Shown: piece after piece, positions 49,253 to 58,567 of the stretch | How the letters are laid out: each line of letters begins with the position of its first letter | Position numbering within the stretch: the first letter of the stretch is position 1 | Source of the DNA: Stenotrophomonas maltophilia | GTDB taxonomy: Bacteria; Pseudomonadota; Gammaproteobacteria; Xanthomonadales; Xanthomonadaceae | Direction: 5' to 3' | DNA: 64,000 nt | NCBI GenBank assembly: GCA_002364755.1 | Contig: DEZI01000036.1 | Span: 46,914-110,913, forward strand | The notes under the pieces: model-generated | Databases searched by the model: none | The model's input: only the letters and a program-made list of their open reading frames with translations | Told to the model about the DNA's origin: nothing | Translations under genes and position numbers: made by a program

Positions 49253-49307
49253 GGGACTCCTGGCGAAGCTCAGGCGATGGGGGAATGGGAAAGAGCCAGC
49301 GCGCGCT

Positions 49308-49901
49308 TCAGCGCAGCGCCGACTGCAGGGCCTTGCGGATGACGGTGGCCACTTCGTCGCCTTCATTGAAGGCTTCGCGCGCCATGCGCGCTGCTTCGGT
49401 CGGCTTGTAGCCCAGCTGCTGCAGGGCCACGGTGGCGTCGGACAGCGGATCGGCCGGGGCCGGGCCGCTGCCGGTGGGCAGGGCGCCGCCGGCACCGAAC
49501 TGGGCGGCGCGGTCGCGCAGCTCCAGCACCATGCGCTCGGCGGTCTTCTTGCCGATGCCCGGGATGCGGGTCAGCGCGGTGATGTCACCGGCCTGGACCA
49601 TGCGCGCGAACTCCTCGACGGTGACGCCGGACAGCACGGCCAGCGCGATCTTCGCGCCGATGCCGCTGACCTTCTGCACATCACGGAACAGCCGGCGCTC
49701 ACCCTCGCGCAGGAAGCCGTACAGCGAGACGCTGTCTTCCTTCTGCGCGTAGTGGGTGTACAGGGTGACCTCGCGGCCGAGTTCGGGCAGGTCGTAGAAG
49801 GTGCTCATCGGCGCCTCCAATTCGTAGCCCACCCCGTTCACGTCCACCACCAGCCACGGCGGTGCCTTGTAGGCGACGATGCCGCGCAGTCGACCGATCA
49901 T
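49308..49901 (-). CDS. ruvA: Holliday junction DNA-binding protein RuvA
   Basis: From ATG 49901 this is 197 residues: OB-fold start [20 protein letters not shown], acidic-pin region, two HhH motifs ([40 protein letters not shown]) and the C-terminal RuvB-binding domain ([20 protein letters not shown]). It binds four-way junctions and loads RuvB. It begins 13 bases after ruvC. Confidence 0.97.
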   Translation of the reverse strand: MIGRLRGIVAYKAPPWLVVDVNGVGYELEAPMSTFYDLPELGREVTLYTHYAQKEDSVSLYGFLREGERRLFRDVQKVSGIGAKIALAVLSGVTVEEFARMVQAGDITALTRIPGIGKKTAERMVLELRDRAAQFGAGGALPTGSGPAPADPLSDATVALQQLGYKPTEAARMAREAFNEGDEVATVIRKALQSALR

Positions 49902-49914
49902 TGCGTGCAGCTCC

Positions 49915-50436
49915 TCATTTGCGGCCCCAGGCCTGGCGGGCACTGAGCCCCAGGCGGTTGGCCGTTGCCCTTACGTGGGCATGGGTGATTGCCACCGCCA
50001 ACGCGTCGGCCGCGTCGGCCTGCAGCTTGGTTTTCAGGTTGAGCATGAGCCCGACCATGTGTTGAACCTGTTGCTTTTCGGCGCCACCGCGGCCGACCAC
50101 GGCCAGCTTGATCTCGCTGGCGGCGTATTCGTGCACCGGCAGGTCGCGCAGGACCACCGCGGAGATGGCCGCGCCACGGGCCTGGCCCAGCTTCAGCGCC
50201 GAATCGGGGTTGCGCGCCATGAAGACCTTTTCGATGGCCACTTCGTCCGGCTGGAACTGCTGGCACAGATCGGCCAGGCCCAGCACCAGCAGCTTCATGC
50301 GCTGGGGGAAATCGTCGGCGCCCAGCAGCACCAGCGGCTGATGGTGCACGTGGCTGACCTTGCCGGTAGCGTCGACATCAATGATGCCGACCCCGGTCCG
50401 CTGGGAACCGGGGTCGATGCCGAGGATGCGGGTCAT
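49915..50436 (-). CDS. ruvC: Holliday junction resolvase RuvC
   Basis: This 173-residue protein begins [20 protein letters not shown] (catalytic Asp7) and has the other acidic residues in [20 protein letters not shown] and [20 protein letters not shown]. It cuts junctions processed by RuvAB. The adjacent ruvA follows immediately and the YebC-family gene lies 105 bases upstream. Confidence 0.97.
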   Translation of the reverse strand: MTRILGIDPGSQRTGVGIIDVDATGKVSHVHHQPLVLLGADDFPQRMKLLVLGLADLCQQFQPDEVAIEKVFMARNPDSALKLGQARGAAISAVVLRDLPVHEYAASEIKLAVVGRGGAEKQQVQHMVGLMLNLKTKLQADAADALAVAITHAHVRATANRLGLSARQAWGRK

Positions 50437-50541
50437 GTGGCGCTCCTGGCCGGGTGGAACGGGAAACGCTGGCAGGCGTATGGGCTCATGACTGTCCGCG
50501 GTGACCGTTCAACGGCCCGCGCCCAGACCGTCGAGGACGGC

Positions 50542-51273
50542 TCAGGCGTAGGCGTCGGCGCCGAGTTCGGCGTTGGAGTACACGTCCTGCACGTCGTCCA
50601 GGTCTTCCAGCATGTCCAGCAGCTTCTTGACCTGCAGGGCGACGTCGCCCTCGACCTTGATGTCGTTGTCCGCGCGGAACGTGATCTCGGCGTGGTCGGC
50701 GACGTGGCCGGCCCCGGCCATTGCATCCTTGACCGCGTTGAACACGTCGGCACTGGTGATCACGTCGATCGCGCCGTCTTCCGGGTAGACCACGATGTCG
50801 TCGGCGCCGGCCTCGATGGCGGCTTCGGTGATCGCTTCCTCATCGGCACCGGCGGCGAAATGCAGTACGCCCAGGCGCTTGAACATGAAGGCGACCGAGC
50901 CTTCGGTGCCCATGTTGCCGCCGCACTTGCTGAACGCGTGGCGGACATCGGCCACGGTACGCACGCGGTTGTCGGTCAGGCAGTCGACGATGACGGCGAC
51001 GCCGCCCGGGGCGTAGCCCTCGTAGCGGATTTCCTCGTAATCGACGCCTTCAAGCTCACCGGTGGCCTTCTTGATGGCGCGCTCGATCACGTCCTTGGAC
51101 ATGTTCACGCTCAGGCCCTTGTCCATGGCAACACGCAGGCGCGGGTTGTTGTTGGGGTCGCCTCCACCGCCGCGCGCGGCAACGCCGATCTCGCGGATGA
51201 TCTTGGTGAAAATCTTTCCGCGCTTCGCGTCAGACGCGTTTTTGCGGTTTTCGATCGAGGGACCTCTTCCCAT
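50542..51273 (-). CDS. YebC/PmpR-family regulator
   Basis: This 243-residue protein begins [20 protein letters not shown], then [60 protein letters not shown] and [20 protein letters not shown], which covers all YebC family landmarks. Members act as transcriptional regulators or help ribosomes on proline-rich stretches. It commonly precedes ruvC, as here. The start is the only suitable ATG. Confidence 0.94.
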   Translation of the reverse strand: MGRGPSIENRKNASDAKRGKIFTKIIREIGVAARGGGGDPNNNPRLRVAMDKGLSVNMSKDVIERAIKKATGELEGVDYEEIRYEGYAPGGVAVIVDCLTDNRVRTVADVRHAFSKCGGNMGTEGSVAFMFKRLGVLHFAAGADEEAITEAAIEAGADDIVVYPEDGAIDVITSADVFNAVKDAMAGAGHVADHAEITFRADNDIKVEGDVALQVKKLLDMLEDLDDVQDVYSNAELGADAYA

Positions 51274-51379
51274 GGGTGTTACCGTCTGGCTGCTTCAGGA
51301 TCAAGGCGCGGATTCTACCTGATCGGCGGCGGCAACCGTGTCTAGGGCGGGCAGTTGCCGCCGGGAATGGTGCCCCACG

Positions 51380-51402
51380 GTAGTGCCGGGCCATGTCCGG
51401 CG
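51380..51402. repeat. SMAG-type palindrome downstream of the hydrolase gene
   Basis: GTAG followed by a TGCCGGGC-CAT-GTCCGGCG stem-loop with a wobble pair, eight bases past the end of the alpha/beta-hydrolase gene. Confidence 0.8.
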
Positions 51403-51409
51403 GATCGCA

Positions 51410-52042
51410 TTACGCCGCCGCGGCGTCGCGGCTGTGGTCGAACTGGCCGTGGCGCAGGAAATGCGCGGTCTGCCGTGCGGCGTCGGGCGATACCACCAGG
51501 CCGCTGTGGCTGGTGCGCACCACGCAGTGGTCGGCCAGGCCCGGCAGCTGGGTCTCGGCCAGGGCCACGGTGCCGTCGGATACGTCATCCAGCGCGCCCA
51601 GCAGGCTGCCCAGGCCATGCGGCACCGAGCCGGCGATCAGGCCGACCTTCGCCCTGCCCTGCCAGTCCGGCAGGCCATCGAGCAGCAGTTCGCTGCTGCG
51701 CCCCAGGGCCAGGCCCCAGCCGTGGTCGGACAGCGAGCGCGCCGTGCCACTGCCACGCAGCGGCGACCCCAGGCAGACCACGCGCTGCACGTCCAGCTCC
51801 GGCTGGCGGCGCAGGGCCTCCAGCGCCAGCAGGCCGCCGAGGCTGTGGCCGACCAGCGACAGCGGGCCGGCGTCGGCCAGCCGCTCCAGCAGCTGCGGCA
51901 CGGCCACATCGGGGCCACCGAAGATCGAGGAGTAACCGAAGGTATGCACCTGGAAACCACGGGCGCGCAGGCGCCAGGCCAGTGGCCCGACCCAGGCGCG
52001 GGCGTTCCAGATGCCATGCAGCAGCAGTACGGGGGGAGTCAT
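51410..52042 (-). CDS. Alpha/beta-hydrolase (small lipase/esterase-like)
   Basis: This 210-residue protein has an N-terminal oxyanion strand (MTPPVLLLHGIWNARAWVGP), nucleophile elbow LSLVGHSLGGLLALEALRRQ (Ser in GHSLGG near residue 66), and a possible catalytic His in RTSHSGLVVSPDAARQTAHF near the C-terminus. No signal peptide is visible, so it should be cytoplasmic. The substrate is unknown. It lies next to the GNAT gene but with a 78-base gap. Confidence 0.85.
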   Translation of the reverse strand: MTPPVLLLHGIWNARAWVGPLAWRLRARGFQVHTFGYSSIFGGPDVAVPQLLERLADAGPLSLVGHSLGGLLALEALRRQPELDVQRVVCLGSPLRGSGTARSLSDHGWGLALGRSSELLLDGLPDWQGRAKVGLIAGSVPHGLGSLLGALDDVSDGTVALAETQLPGLADHCVVRTSHSGLVVSPDAARQTAHFLRHGQFDHSRDAAAA

Positions 52043-52120
52043 GCGTTACAGCCTGGCGTTCGGCGGGGCGGGACGTACGGCAATTGAACAGAATCGACCG
52101 GCAAGCGCCGGTGAACGACC

Positions 52121-52642
52121 TTACGCCGGACGCGGAACCCGGCGCAGGATGAATTCGAGGTCGTTTGTTTCGCCCACCGGGAACAGGTACTCGCCGGCTT
52201 TCTCGAAGCCGTAGCGCGCATAGAAGCGCTGGGCGCCGAAGTTTTCCGACCACACCCCCAGCCACAGGGTGCGCGGGCCGTCCTGTTCCAGCCAGGCCAG
52301 TGCGGTTTCCAGCAGGCGGCTGCCCCAGCCACAACTCTGCTGGGTCTTGATCAGGTACAGGCGCTTGAGCTCACCGTCACCGGGCTTCACGTCCGGGTGC
52401 GGCAGTCCGCAGGGGCCGGCAGCGGCATGGCCGACCGCCTCCCCGTCCAGCTCCAGCAGCCACACCGCGTAATCGGGGTGGCCCAGGATGGTGCGCTGCC
52501 GTTCCACCGTATAGGACTCCTCAAGGAAGTCCTGCAGGTGCTGCGGCGGGTACAGATGGCCGAAGGTCTCGGTGAACGTGCGGGCAGCCAGCGCCGACAG
52601 GGTCGGCGCATCGTCCACGGTGGCGCGGCGGATGGAATACAT
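52121..52642 (-). CDS. GNAT-family N-acetyltransferase
   Basis: From ATG 52642 (MYSIRRATVDDAPTLSALAA) this is 173 residues with acetyl-CoA loop LKRLYLIKTQQSCGWGSRLL and FYARYGFEKAGEYLFPVGE, the hallmarks of GNAT enzymes. A TTG at 52678 overlapping the previous stop would add 12 residues. The substrate is unknown. It is downstream of the acidic-tail gene and may be co-transcribed with it. Confidence 0.88.
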   Translation of the reverse strand: MYSIRRATVDDAPTLSALAARTFTETFGHLYPPQHLQDFLEESYTVERQRTILGHPDYAVWLLELDGEAVGHAAAGPCGLPHPDVKPGDGELKRLYLIKTQQSCGWGSRLLETALAWLEQDGPRTLWLGVWSENFGAQRFYARYGFEKAGEYLFPVGETNDLEFILRRVPRPA

Positions 52643-52674
52643 GGGTCGAGTGGACGCCAGGGCGACGGTCGGGG

Positions 52675-52998
52675 TCAAGCCCGTTCCGACGACTCGGTTT
52701 CGTCCTCTTCTTCCTCGTCCTCTTCCTCGTATTCCTCTTCGTCCTCGTCCTCGCCTTCTTCTTCCTCGTCCTCGTCGAACTCTTCCTCTTCGTCGTCCTC
52801 GTAATCCTCGACGCCGAAGTCTTCACCGTCCCAACGGCCTTCGCCGTCGGCGACGAAGGTCAGGGCCATCGCCGCCGGGTTGTTTCCAACACGGACCAGC
52901 CAACCACCGAAGACGCGTGCACGCTCGGTGACCAGGTTGGCCTCGGAGCCTTCATTGCCCAGCTTTTCCCACTCCAGCGAAAACGCAAACTCGGTCAT
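52675..52998 (-). CDS. Protein with an extreme Asp/Glu tail
   Basis: From ATG 52998 (AGGAG eight bases upstream) this is 107 residues. The first 55 form a compact domain (MTEFAFSLEWEKLGNEGSEA, VFGGWLVRVGNNPAAMALTF). The last 45 are almost only Asp and Glu with a few Tyr (for example DEEEEFDEDEEEEGEDEDEE). Acidic tails of this type can mimic nucleic acid or bind basic proteins. I do not know the family. It lies 16 bases after aspS. Confidence 0.8.
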   Translation of the reverse strand: MTEFAFSLEWEKLGNEGSEANLVTERARVFGGWLVRVGNNPAAMALTFVADGEGRWDGEDFGVEDYEDDEEEEFDEDEEEEGEDEDEEEYEEEDEEEEDETESSERA

Positions 52999-53014
52999 TG
53001 CCTGGATCTCCTGA

Positions 53015-54766
53015 TCAGTTGGTCTTGGGGCGGACCTGGATGTGCACTTCGGCCAGCTGCGTATCGACGATCGGCGACGGCGCATCGGTCATCAGGTCCT
53101 GCGCACCGGTGGTCTTCGGGAACGGGATGACGTCGCGGATCGACTCGGTGCCGGCCATCAGGGCGGCGATGCGGTCGATGCCGAAGGCGATGCCGCCGTG
53201 CGGCGGCGCGCCGTAGTTCAGCGCGTCGAGCAGGAAGCCGAACTTGGCACGGGCCTCTTCGGCACCGATGCCCAGCAGCTCGAACACCGCGCTCTGCATG
53301 TCCGGGCGGTGGATACGGATCGAGCCGCCGCCGATTTCATTGCCGTTGAGCACCATGTCGTAGCCGCGCGACACGGCGGTACGGGCGTTGGCGCGCAGGT
53401 CGGCGATGTCGTCCACGGCCGGTGCGGTAAAGGGGTGATGCAGGGCGACGTAGCGCTGGTCTTCGTCGTCCCATTCGAACATCGGGAAGTCGGTGACCCA
53501 CAGCGGGGCCCAGCCGTCGGCGACCAGGCCGAAGTCCTTGCCGGCCTTCAGGCGCAGGGCGCCCATGAAGTCGGACACCTTGTTGTAGCCACCGGCACCG
53601 AAGAACACGATGTCGCCGTTGCCGGCGCCGATGTGGGCGACCAGGGCGGCGAACGATGCCTCGCTGAAGAACTTCTGGATCGGCGAGCTGACTTCGCCGT
53701 TGTCGGCGATCTTGATGTAGGCCAGGCCCTTGGCGCCGTACTTGGCGGCGTGCGCGGCGTATTCGTCGATCTGCTTGCGCGACAGGGTGGCGCCGCCCGG
53801 GATGCGCAGCGCGGCCACGCGGCCTTCGGCGTCATTGGCCGGGCCGGTGAACACGGCGAACTCGCTGTCCTTGACCAGCTCGGCCACGTCCACCAGTTCC
53901 AGCGCGATGCGCAGGTCCGGCTTGTCCGAACCGTAGCGACGCATCGCCTCGGCCCAGGTCATGCGCGGGAAGGGGGCGGCCAGCTCGACGTCGACCACTT
54001 CCTTGAAGATGGCGCGGATCATCGACTCCACGAAGTCCTGCACGTCCTGCTCGCGGACGAAGGCGAATTCCATGTCCAGCTGGGTGAATTCCAGCTGGCG
54101 GTCGGCACGCAGAGCCTCGTCGCGGAAGCAGCGCGCGATCTGGTAGTAACGGTCGAAGCCGGCCACCATCAGGATCTGCTTGAACAGCTGCGGGCTCTGC
54201 GGCAGGGCGTAGAACTCACCCGGGTGCATGCGCGCCGGCACCAGGAAGTCGCGGGCGCCTTCCGGGGTGGCCTTGGTCAGGATAGGGGTTTCAATGTCCT
54301 GGAAGCCGCGCTCGTCCAGGTGGCGGCGCAGGGCCTGCACCAGCTTGATGCGGGTGCGCTGCATGCGCTGCATTTCCGGGCGTCGCAGGTCCAGGTAGCG
54401 GTACTTCAGGCGGGTGTCTTCGCCCGGGTTCTCGTGCGCGTGGAACGGCAGCGGGGCGGCCTTGTTCAGCACGGTGATGGCGGTGGCGATCACTTCCACC
54501 TTGCCGGTGGCGATCTTGTCGTTCACCGCGTGGCGGGCGCGCACCACGCCTTCGACCTGCAGCACGTCCTCATAGCCCAGCGAGGCGGCCACGGCGAACA
54601 CTTCGGCGTTGTCGACCTCGACGGTCACCTGCACGATGCCTTCATGATCGCGGAGATCGATGAAGCAGACGCCGCCCTGGTTACGGGCCACGTCGGTCCA
54701 GCCGGCGAGGGTGACAGTCTGGCCAATCAGGGTCTCATCGACCAGGCCGCAGAAGTGGGTACGCAT
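53015..54766 (-). CDS. aspS: Aspartyl-tRNA synthetase
   Basis: This 583-residue class II synthetase has an N-terminal OB fold ([20 protein letters not shown]), motif 2 [20 protein letters not shown], motif 3 [20 protein letters not shown] and the bacterial GAD insertion in between. The length is standard. It ends [10 protein letters not shown], without an extra domain. The gene is divergent from the DUF3011 gene. Confidence 0.97.
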   Translation of the reverse strand: MRTHFCGLVDETLIGQTVTLAGWTDVARNQGGVCFIDLRDHEGIVQVTVEVDNAEVFAVAASLGYEDVLQVEGVVRARHAVNDKIATGKVEVIATAITVLNKAAPLPFHAHENPGEDTRLKYRYLDLRRPEMQRMQRTRIKLVQALRRHLDERGFQDIETPILTKATPEGARDFLVPARMHPGEFYALPQSPQLFKQILMVAGFDRYYQIARCFRDEALRADRQLEFTQLDMEFAFVREQDVQDFVESMIRAIFKEVVDVELAAPFPRMTWAEAMRRYGSDKPDLRIALELVDVAELVKDSEFAVFTGPANDAEGRVAALRIPGGATLSRKQIDEYAAHAAKYGAKGLAYIKIADNGEVSSPIQKFFSEASFAALVAHIGAGNGDIVFFGAGGYNKVSDFMGALRLKAGKDFGLVADGWAPLWVTDFPMFEWDDEDQRYVALHHPFTAPAVDDIADLRANARTAVSRGYDMVLNGNEIGGGSIRIHRPDMQSAVFELLGIGAEEARAKFGFLLDALNYGAPPHGGIAFGIDRIAALMAGTESIRDVIPFPKTTGAQDLMTDAPSPIVDTQLAEVHIQVRPKTN

Positions 54767-54925
54767 GGGGGGAAAGCTCCGCTGGAGAACGCCGGCGCCC
54801 GACGGGGACCGGAAAGCCCCGTATTCTGCGGCCGAGCCCCCGGCCGGGGCAAATGCGGACAGTCACACGGGCTTTATCCGCCCCGTCCTTATAGTCGCGC
54901 ACCACACACCGTATGGGGATTCGCC

Positions 54926-55666
54926 ATGAAACCGCTGTCCCTGGCCAGCCTGGCCCTGACCTTGTCCGTGGGCGGCCTTGCCGGCCTCGCCCTGCCCATC
55001 GCCCCCGCCGCTGCGCAGAATGGCGTCGTCCGCTGCGAGAGCCAGAACAACCGCGAGCGGGTCTGCAATACCGGCTGGCGCAGCGCGCAGATGGTGCGCC
55101 AGCTGTCCGGCTCATCCTGCGTGGAGGGCCGCACCTGGGGCAGCCGCAACGGCAGCATCTGGGTCACCAATGGTTGCCGGGCCGAGTTCGTCGAGGGCCG
55201 CAGCGGCTGGGGCGGTGGCAATGGCGGCAACTGGGGCGGCGGCAGCGGCGGCACCATCCGGTGCGAAAGCCAGGACAACCGCGAGCGTACCTGTCCGACC
55301 AACTGGCGCGGCGCGACCCTGGTCCGGCAGATTTCCGGCTCGGCCTGCGTGGAGGGCCAGACCTGGGGCGTCCGGCGCGGCAGCATCTGGGTCAACCGCG
55401 GCTGCCGTGGCGAGTTCGCCGAATCGCGCGGCGGCTGGGGCGGCGGCAATGGCGGCAACTGGGGCGGCGGCAACAGCAACTACTCCGTCACCTGCAGCAG
55501 CAACAACAACCGCACCCAGAACTGCGACTGGGACGAGCGCCAAGGCCGCCCGGTGCTGCAGCAGCAGCTCTCCGGCAGCGCCTGCCAGGAAGGCCGCAGC
55601 TGGGGCTATTCGCGTGGGCAGGTGTGGGTGAGCAACGGCTGCCGGGCGCGTTTCGGTACGCGTTGA
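54926..55666 (+). CDS. Secreted DUF3011 protein with three repeats
   Basis: This 246-residue protein starts with a signal peptide (MKPLSLASLALTLSVGGLAG, cleavage near AAA-QNG), followed by three repeats of about 60 residues (VVRCESQNNRERVCNTGWRS; TIRCESQDNRERTCPTNWRG; SVTCSSNNNRTQNCDWDERQ), each ending with a GxIWV(N/T)xGC-type strand, joined by Gly-rich GGGNGGNWGGG linkers. Each repeat keeps four Cys, probably as disulphides. DUF3011 proteins are periplasmic or secreted and of unknown role. Confidence 0.88.
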   Translation: MKPLSLASLALTLSVGGLAGLALPIAPAAAQNGVVRCESQNNRERVCNTGWRSAQMVRQLSGSSCVEGRTWGSRNGSIWVTNGCRAEFVEGRSGWGGGNGGNWGGGSGGTIRCESQDNRERTCPTNWRGATLVRQISGSACVEGQTWGVRRGSIWVNRGCRGEFAESRGGWGGGNGGNWGGGNSNYSVTCSSNNNRTQNCDWDERQGRPVLQQQLSGSACQEGRSWGYSRGQVWVSNGCRARFGTR

Positions 55667-55688
55667 GAACGGGGTCGCGCTGCCGAAG

Positions 55689-55765
55689 GTAGCGCCGGGT
55701 CATGCCCGGCGAGCGCAGCGACGCGGTCAACCGCAGGAAAGCCGCCGGGCGCGGCCCGGCGCTAC
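55689..55765. repeat. Inverted pair of SMAG-type palindromes
   Basis: GTAGCGCCGGG (55689-55699) and CCCGGCGCTAC (55755-55765) bracket two GCCGGGC-type stem-loops in opposite orientation, downstream of the DUF3011 gene and of the convergent lipoprotein gene, fitting a bidirectional RNA terminus. Confidence 0.85.
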
Positions 55766-55821
55766 CCAGCCGGCCGGGCCAGAGCCCTTGCCTGCGGCAA
55801 GGATCCGACCCTGTGCGCTGG

Positions 55822-56463
55822 TCAGTGCGCCGGCGGGGGCTGGTCGCCCCACGGTGCCGGCGGCAGCGGTACCGGCGTGCTGAGGTCGAATTCGACGCGG
55901 AAGCGGCGCCCCTCCGGCCGGGTCAGCTCGTAGACGAAGCGCTGGTCCGGTTCGATTTCCATCGCCCAGGTGTTGAACGTGGACGCCAGCATGTCGGCGC
56001 GGCGGAACATCGCCACCGAATCGCCATCGGCCGGGAACTGCTGACGCTCGGCGGTACCCGGTGGCTTGCTGTCGCCACCATACAGGGTGATCGCATCCGG
56101 ACTGCCATCGGCATGACGGTGGTCGTGCTTGAGCTTCAGGCCGTTTTCGGTACGGGTGATGATCCAGGTCCGCGAATGGTCGGCACCGACATGGAACGGA
56201 ATGCGCAGTTCGTGCCCCGGGTCGGCACAGCCGCGCACATGCATCACCAGGCGCTTGCCGGCGAAGGGATCCTCGCCGGTCGGTGCGGGGGTGTCTTCCA
56301 CCACTTTGCCGGCGTAGGCCTGCCCGCAGTGGGCGGCGATGGCCGCCATGAACGCATCGGCCGGGGCCGTGGACAGGTCGTGATTGATCGCAGGCGACTG
56401 CTGCGAACAGGCGGCCAGGCTGCACAGCGCGGCAACGGAAAGCAGAGGGGCACGTACATTCAT
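55822..56463 (-). CDS. Putative lipoprotein
   Basis: This 213-residue protein has a lipoprotein signal (MNVRAPLLSVAALCSLAACS, lipobox LAAC). The mature part (AFMAAIAAHCGQAYAGKVVE, RTWIITRTENGLKLKHDHRH, EPDQRFVYELTRPEGRRFRV) looks like a beta-rich calycin-type domain. A cysteine pair may form a disulphide. It is conserved-looking but unnamed. It is convergent with the DUF3011 gene. Confidence 0.8.
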   Translation of the reverse strand: MNVRAPLLSVAALCSLAACSQQSPAINHDLSTAPADAFMAAIAAHCGQAYAGKVVEDTPAPTGEDPFAGKRLVMHVRGCADPGHELRIPFHVGADHSRTWIITRTENGLKLKHDHRHADGSPDAITLYGGDSKPPGTAERQQFPADGDSVAMFRRADMLASTFNTWAMEIEPDQRFVYELTRPEGRRFRVEFDLSTPVPLPPAPWGDQPPPAH

Positions 56464-56523
56464 GCCCCAACCCTAACGGCCATGCCCGGCAGGCGCAAAC
56501 GGCAGCGCCCTGTCCCACACGTC

Positions 56524-57429
56524 TCAGGCAATCATCGCATCGGCCAGCGCACCCACCCGCGCCAGCACCGCCGCGCGCTGGTCGTCGTCCACCGAGGCCC
56601 CCTGCAGATACGCCGTCACCACCCACGGCGTACCACCGGCACGCGGCCACAGCACGGCGATGTCGTTGCGGGTGTCCTCGCCATTGCTGCCAGTCTTGTC
56701 ACCCACTCGCCAGCGCTTGCCGATGCCGGCGCGCAGGCAGGCATCACCGGTCTGGTTGTCGATCAGCCAGTCGGCGAGCTGCAGCCGGGATTTCTCCGAC
56801 AGACCATCCCCTACTGCGAAACGGGCCAGGCTGGCCGCCATCGCCGCGGGGCTGGTGGTATCGCGCGGATCACCTTTGGCGAACCGGTTCATGTCCGGCT
56901 CGTAGCGGTCGTTACGGGTGACTGTGTCGCCCTGCGCGCGCAGGAAGACGGTCAGCGCCGGCGGGCCGCCACTCACGCCGAGCAGCAGGTTGGCAGCGGT
57001 GTTGTCGCTGGTGGTCAGCGTGCCGCGGCACAGGTCGCGCACGCTCAGGTCCTTGCCGACGTGGCGGCGGGCCACCGGGGCGTAGGACAACAGGTCTTTC
57101 TCGGCGATCGCCACGCGGGTGTCCAGCGAGATGCGGCCGGCGTCGGCCAGGCTCAGCACATGGGCCACCAGCATCGATTTGAAGGTGCTGCACATCGGGA
57201 AGCGCTCGTCCTGGCGACGCCCGCCGATGCGACGGCCGCTGCCGGTGTCGAGCACGGTCACGCCCAGGCGGCCACCACTGGCTTTTTCCAGCGCGGCGAA
57301 ATCAGCGGCGCTGGCAATCGCGGCAGGCGCACCCGGCGCGGGGCCAGCGGCCCGCGCCAATGCGGGTGCGAGCAGGGAGGATGCGAGGGCGGCACCACTG
57401 AACTGCAGGAATCGACGGCGGGCGTGCAT
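56524..57429 (-). CDS. blaL2: Class A beta-lactamase, L2 type
   Basis: From ATG 57429 this is 301 residues with a twin-arginine signal (MHARRRFLQFSGAALASSLL). Catalytic motifs are FPMCSTFKS (S-x-x-K), TSDNTAAN (SDN), RYEPDMNRFAKGDPRDT (Glu166 region) and GDKTGSNG (KTG). Cys before the nucleophile is typical of the L2 and SME-like branch. It hydrolyses penicillins and cephalosporins in the periplasm. It is divergent from ampR, which regulates it. Confidence 0.95.
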   Translation of the reverse strand: MHARRRFLQFSGAALASSLLAPALARAAGPAPGAPAAIASAADFAALEKASGGRLGVTVLDTGSGRRIGGRRQDERFPMCSTFKSMLVAHVLSLADAGRISLDTRVAIAEKDLLSYAPVARRHVGKDLSVRDLCRGTLTTSDNTAANLLLGVSGGPPALTVFLRAQGDTVTRNDRYEPDMNRFAKGDPRDTTSPAAMAASLARFAVGDGLSEKSRLQLADWLIDNQTGDACLRAGIGKRWRVGDKTGSNGEDTRNDIAVLWPRAGGTPWVVTAYLQGASVDDDQRAAVLARVGALADAMIA

Positions 57430-57603
57430 GGCGGGCTCCGATAAACGAGACCCGATTATTGGAAGCCCGCTGCCCCGCCACCAGCGGCAATTTTCAGGGG
57501 CAGGCATGAATTTCATTCATGCCTTCCGCTAACAGACCTCTGCCATGGCGAGGGCGTGACTGGTCACGCTAGGATCAGCCATCATCCCGCCTCACACCTG
57601 GCC
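57430..57603. promoter_or_regulatory. blaL2-ampR divergent control region
   Basis: The 174-base gap holds the promoters of both genes and the AmpR operator. A perfect palindrome GCGTGAC-TG-GTCACGC lies at 57554-57569, and TGAATTTCATTCATG is at about 57505-57520. I cannot say which one AmpR binds; the LysR T-N11-A pattern occurs more than once. Confidence 0.6.
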
Positions 57604-58467
57604 ATGCTGCACCCTACCCTGCCGCTCAACGCCCTGCGCGCCTTCGAGGCCGCCGCCCGGCACCAGAACTTCACCCGCGCGGCCCTGGAGCTGTGCGTCA
57701 GCCAGGCCGCACTCAGCCACCAGATCCGTGGGCTGGAAGACCGGCTGGGCATCCGCCTGTTCCACCGCCTGCCGCGCGGGGTGGCCCTGACCGACGAGGG
57801 TGCGGCGCTGTTCCCGGTGCTCAATGAATCCTTCGAACGCATCTCGGCCAGCATCGCCCGCTACACCGGCGGTCCGGCGCGGGAAGTGCTGACCCTGGGC
57901 GTGGTCGGCACCTTCGCCACCGGCTGGCTGCTGCCGCGGCTGGCGGCCTTTGAAGCAGCGCACCCGGATATCGAGCTGCGCCTGCAGACCCACAACAACC
58001 GCATCGACCTGGCCGGCGAAGGCCTGGACCTGGCGATCCGCTTCGGTGACGGTGATTGGCAGGGCCAGGCCTGCACGGCGATCCTCGATGCGCCGTTCGC
58101 GCCCTTGTGCGCACCCGCGCTGGCGCGACGGCTGAAGCAGCCGCGCGACCTGGGCACGGTGCCGCTGCTGCGTTCGTACCGCAGCGATGAGTGGCCGCGT
58201 TGGCTGCAGACGGCCGGGGTGAGCGGCGTGGAAGCACGCGGCCCGGTGTTCGATTCGTCGCTGACCGTGGCGATGGCCGCGGCCGGTGGCGCCGGCGTGG
58301 CCCTGCTGCCGCTGCGCATGTTCGAACAGGAACTGGCTGAAGGCCGCCTGCTGCAGCCGTTCACGACCACACTGGAACTGGGCCGCTACTGGCTGACGCG
58401 GCTGCGCTCACGCGCCGAACGCGAACCCGCCCGCCGCTTCCGCGAATGGCTGCAGGCGCAGGGGTGA
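57604..58467 (+). CDS. ampR: LysR-type regulator AmpR
   Basis: From ATG 57604 this is 287 residues with the AmpR-type N-terminus LPLNALRAFEAAARHQNFTR, then AALELCVSQAALSHQIRGLE, and an effector domain (LTLGVVGTFATGWLLPRLAA, FDSSLTVAMAAAGGAGVALL). AmpR senses peptidoglycan fragments, repressing the beta-lactamase with UDP-MurNAc-pentapeptide and activating it with anhydro-muropeptides. Divergent placement with the beta-lactamase supports the call. Confidence 0.95.
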   Translation: MLHPTLPLNALRAFEAAARHQNFTRAALELCVSQAALSHQIRGLEDRLGIRLFHRLPRGVALTDEGAALFPVLNESFERISASIARYTGGPAREVLTLGVVGTFATGWLLPRLAAFEAAHPDIELRLQTHNNRIDLAGEGLDLAIRFGDGDWQGQACTAILDAPFAPLCAPALARRLKQPRDLGTVPLLRSYRSDEWPRWLQTAGVSGVEARGPVFDSSLTVAMAAAGGAGVALLPLRMFEQELAEGRLLQPFTTTLELGRYWLTRLRSRAEREPARRFREWLQAQG

Positions 58468-58468
58468 T

Positions 58469-58559
58469 GTAGGGCCGAGCCTACGCTCGGCTGCTTCATG
58501 TGCCATGCCCGGCGAGCGCAGCGGATGGGAAAGGCTCGCCGGGCATGGCCCGGCGCTAC
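58469..58559. repeat. SMAG-type palindromes between ampR and the ABC-F gene
   Basis: A GTAGGGCCGAGC element (58469-58492) is followed by an inverted repeat ATGCCCGGCGAGC / GCTCGCCGGGCAT (58505-58517 and 58534-58546) and a reverse-oriented copy ending GCGCTAC (58559). The cluster is between convergent genes. Confidence 0.85.
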
Positions 58560-58567
58560 CGCTGCAA

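Noticed and set aside
55112..55543. Possible Ala/Pro-rich membrane protein opposite the DUF3011 gene
   Set aside because: It arises from reading the Gly-rich linker repeats backwards.
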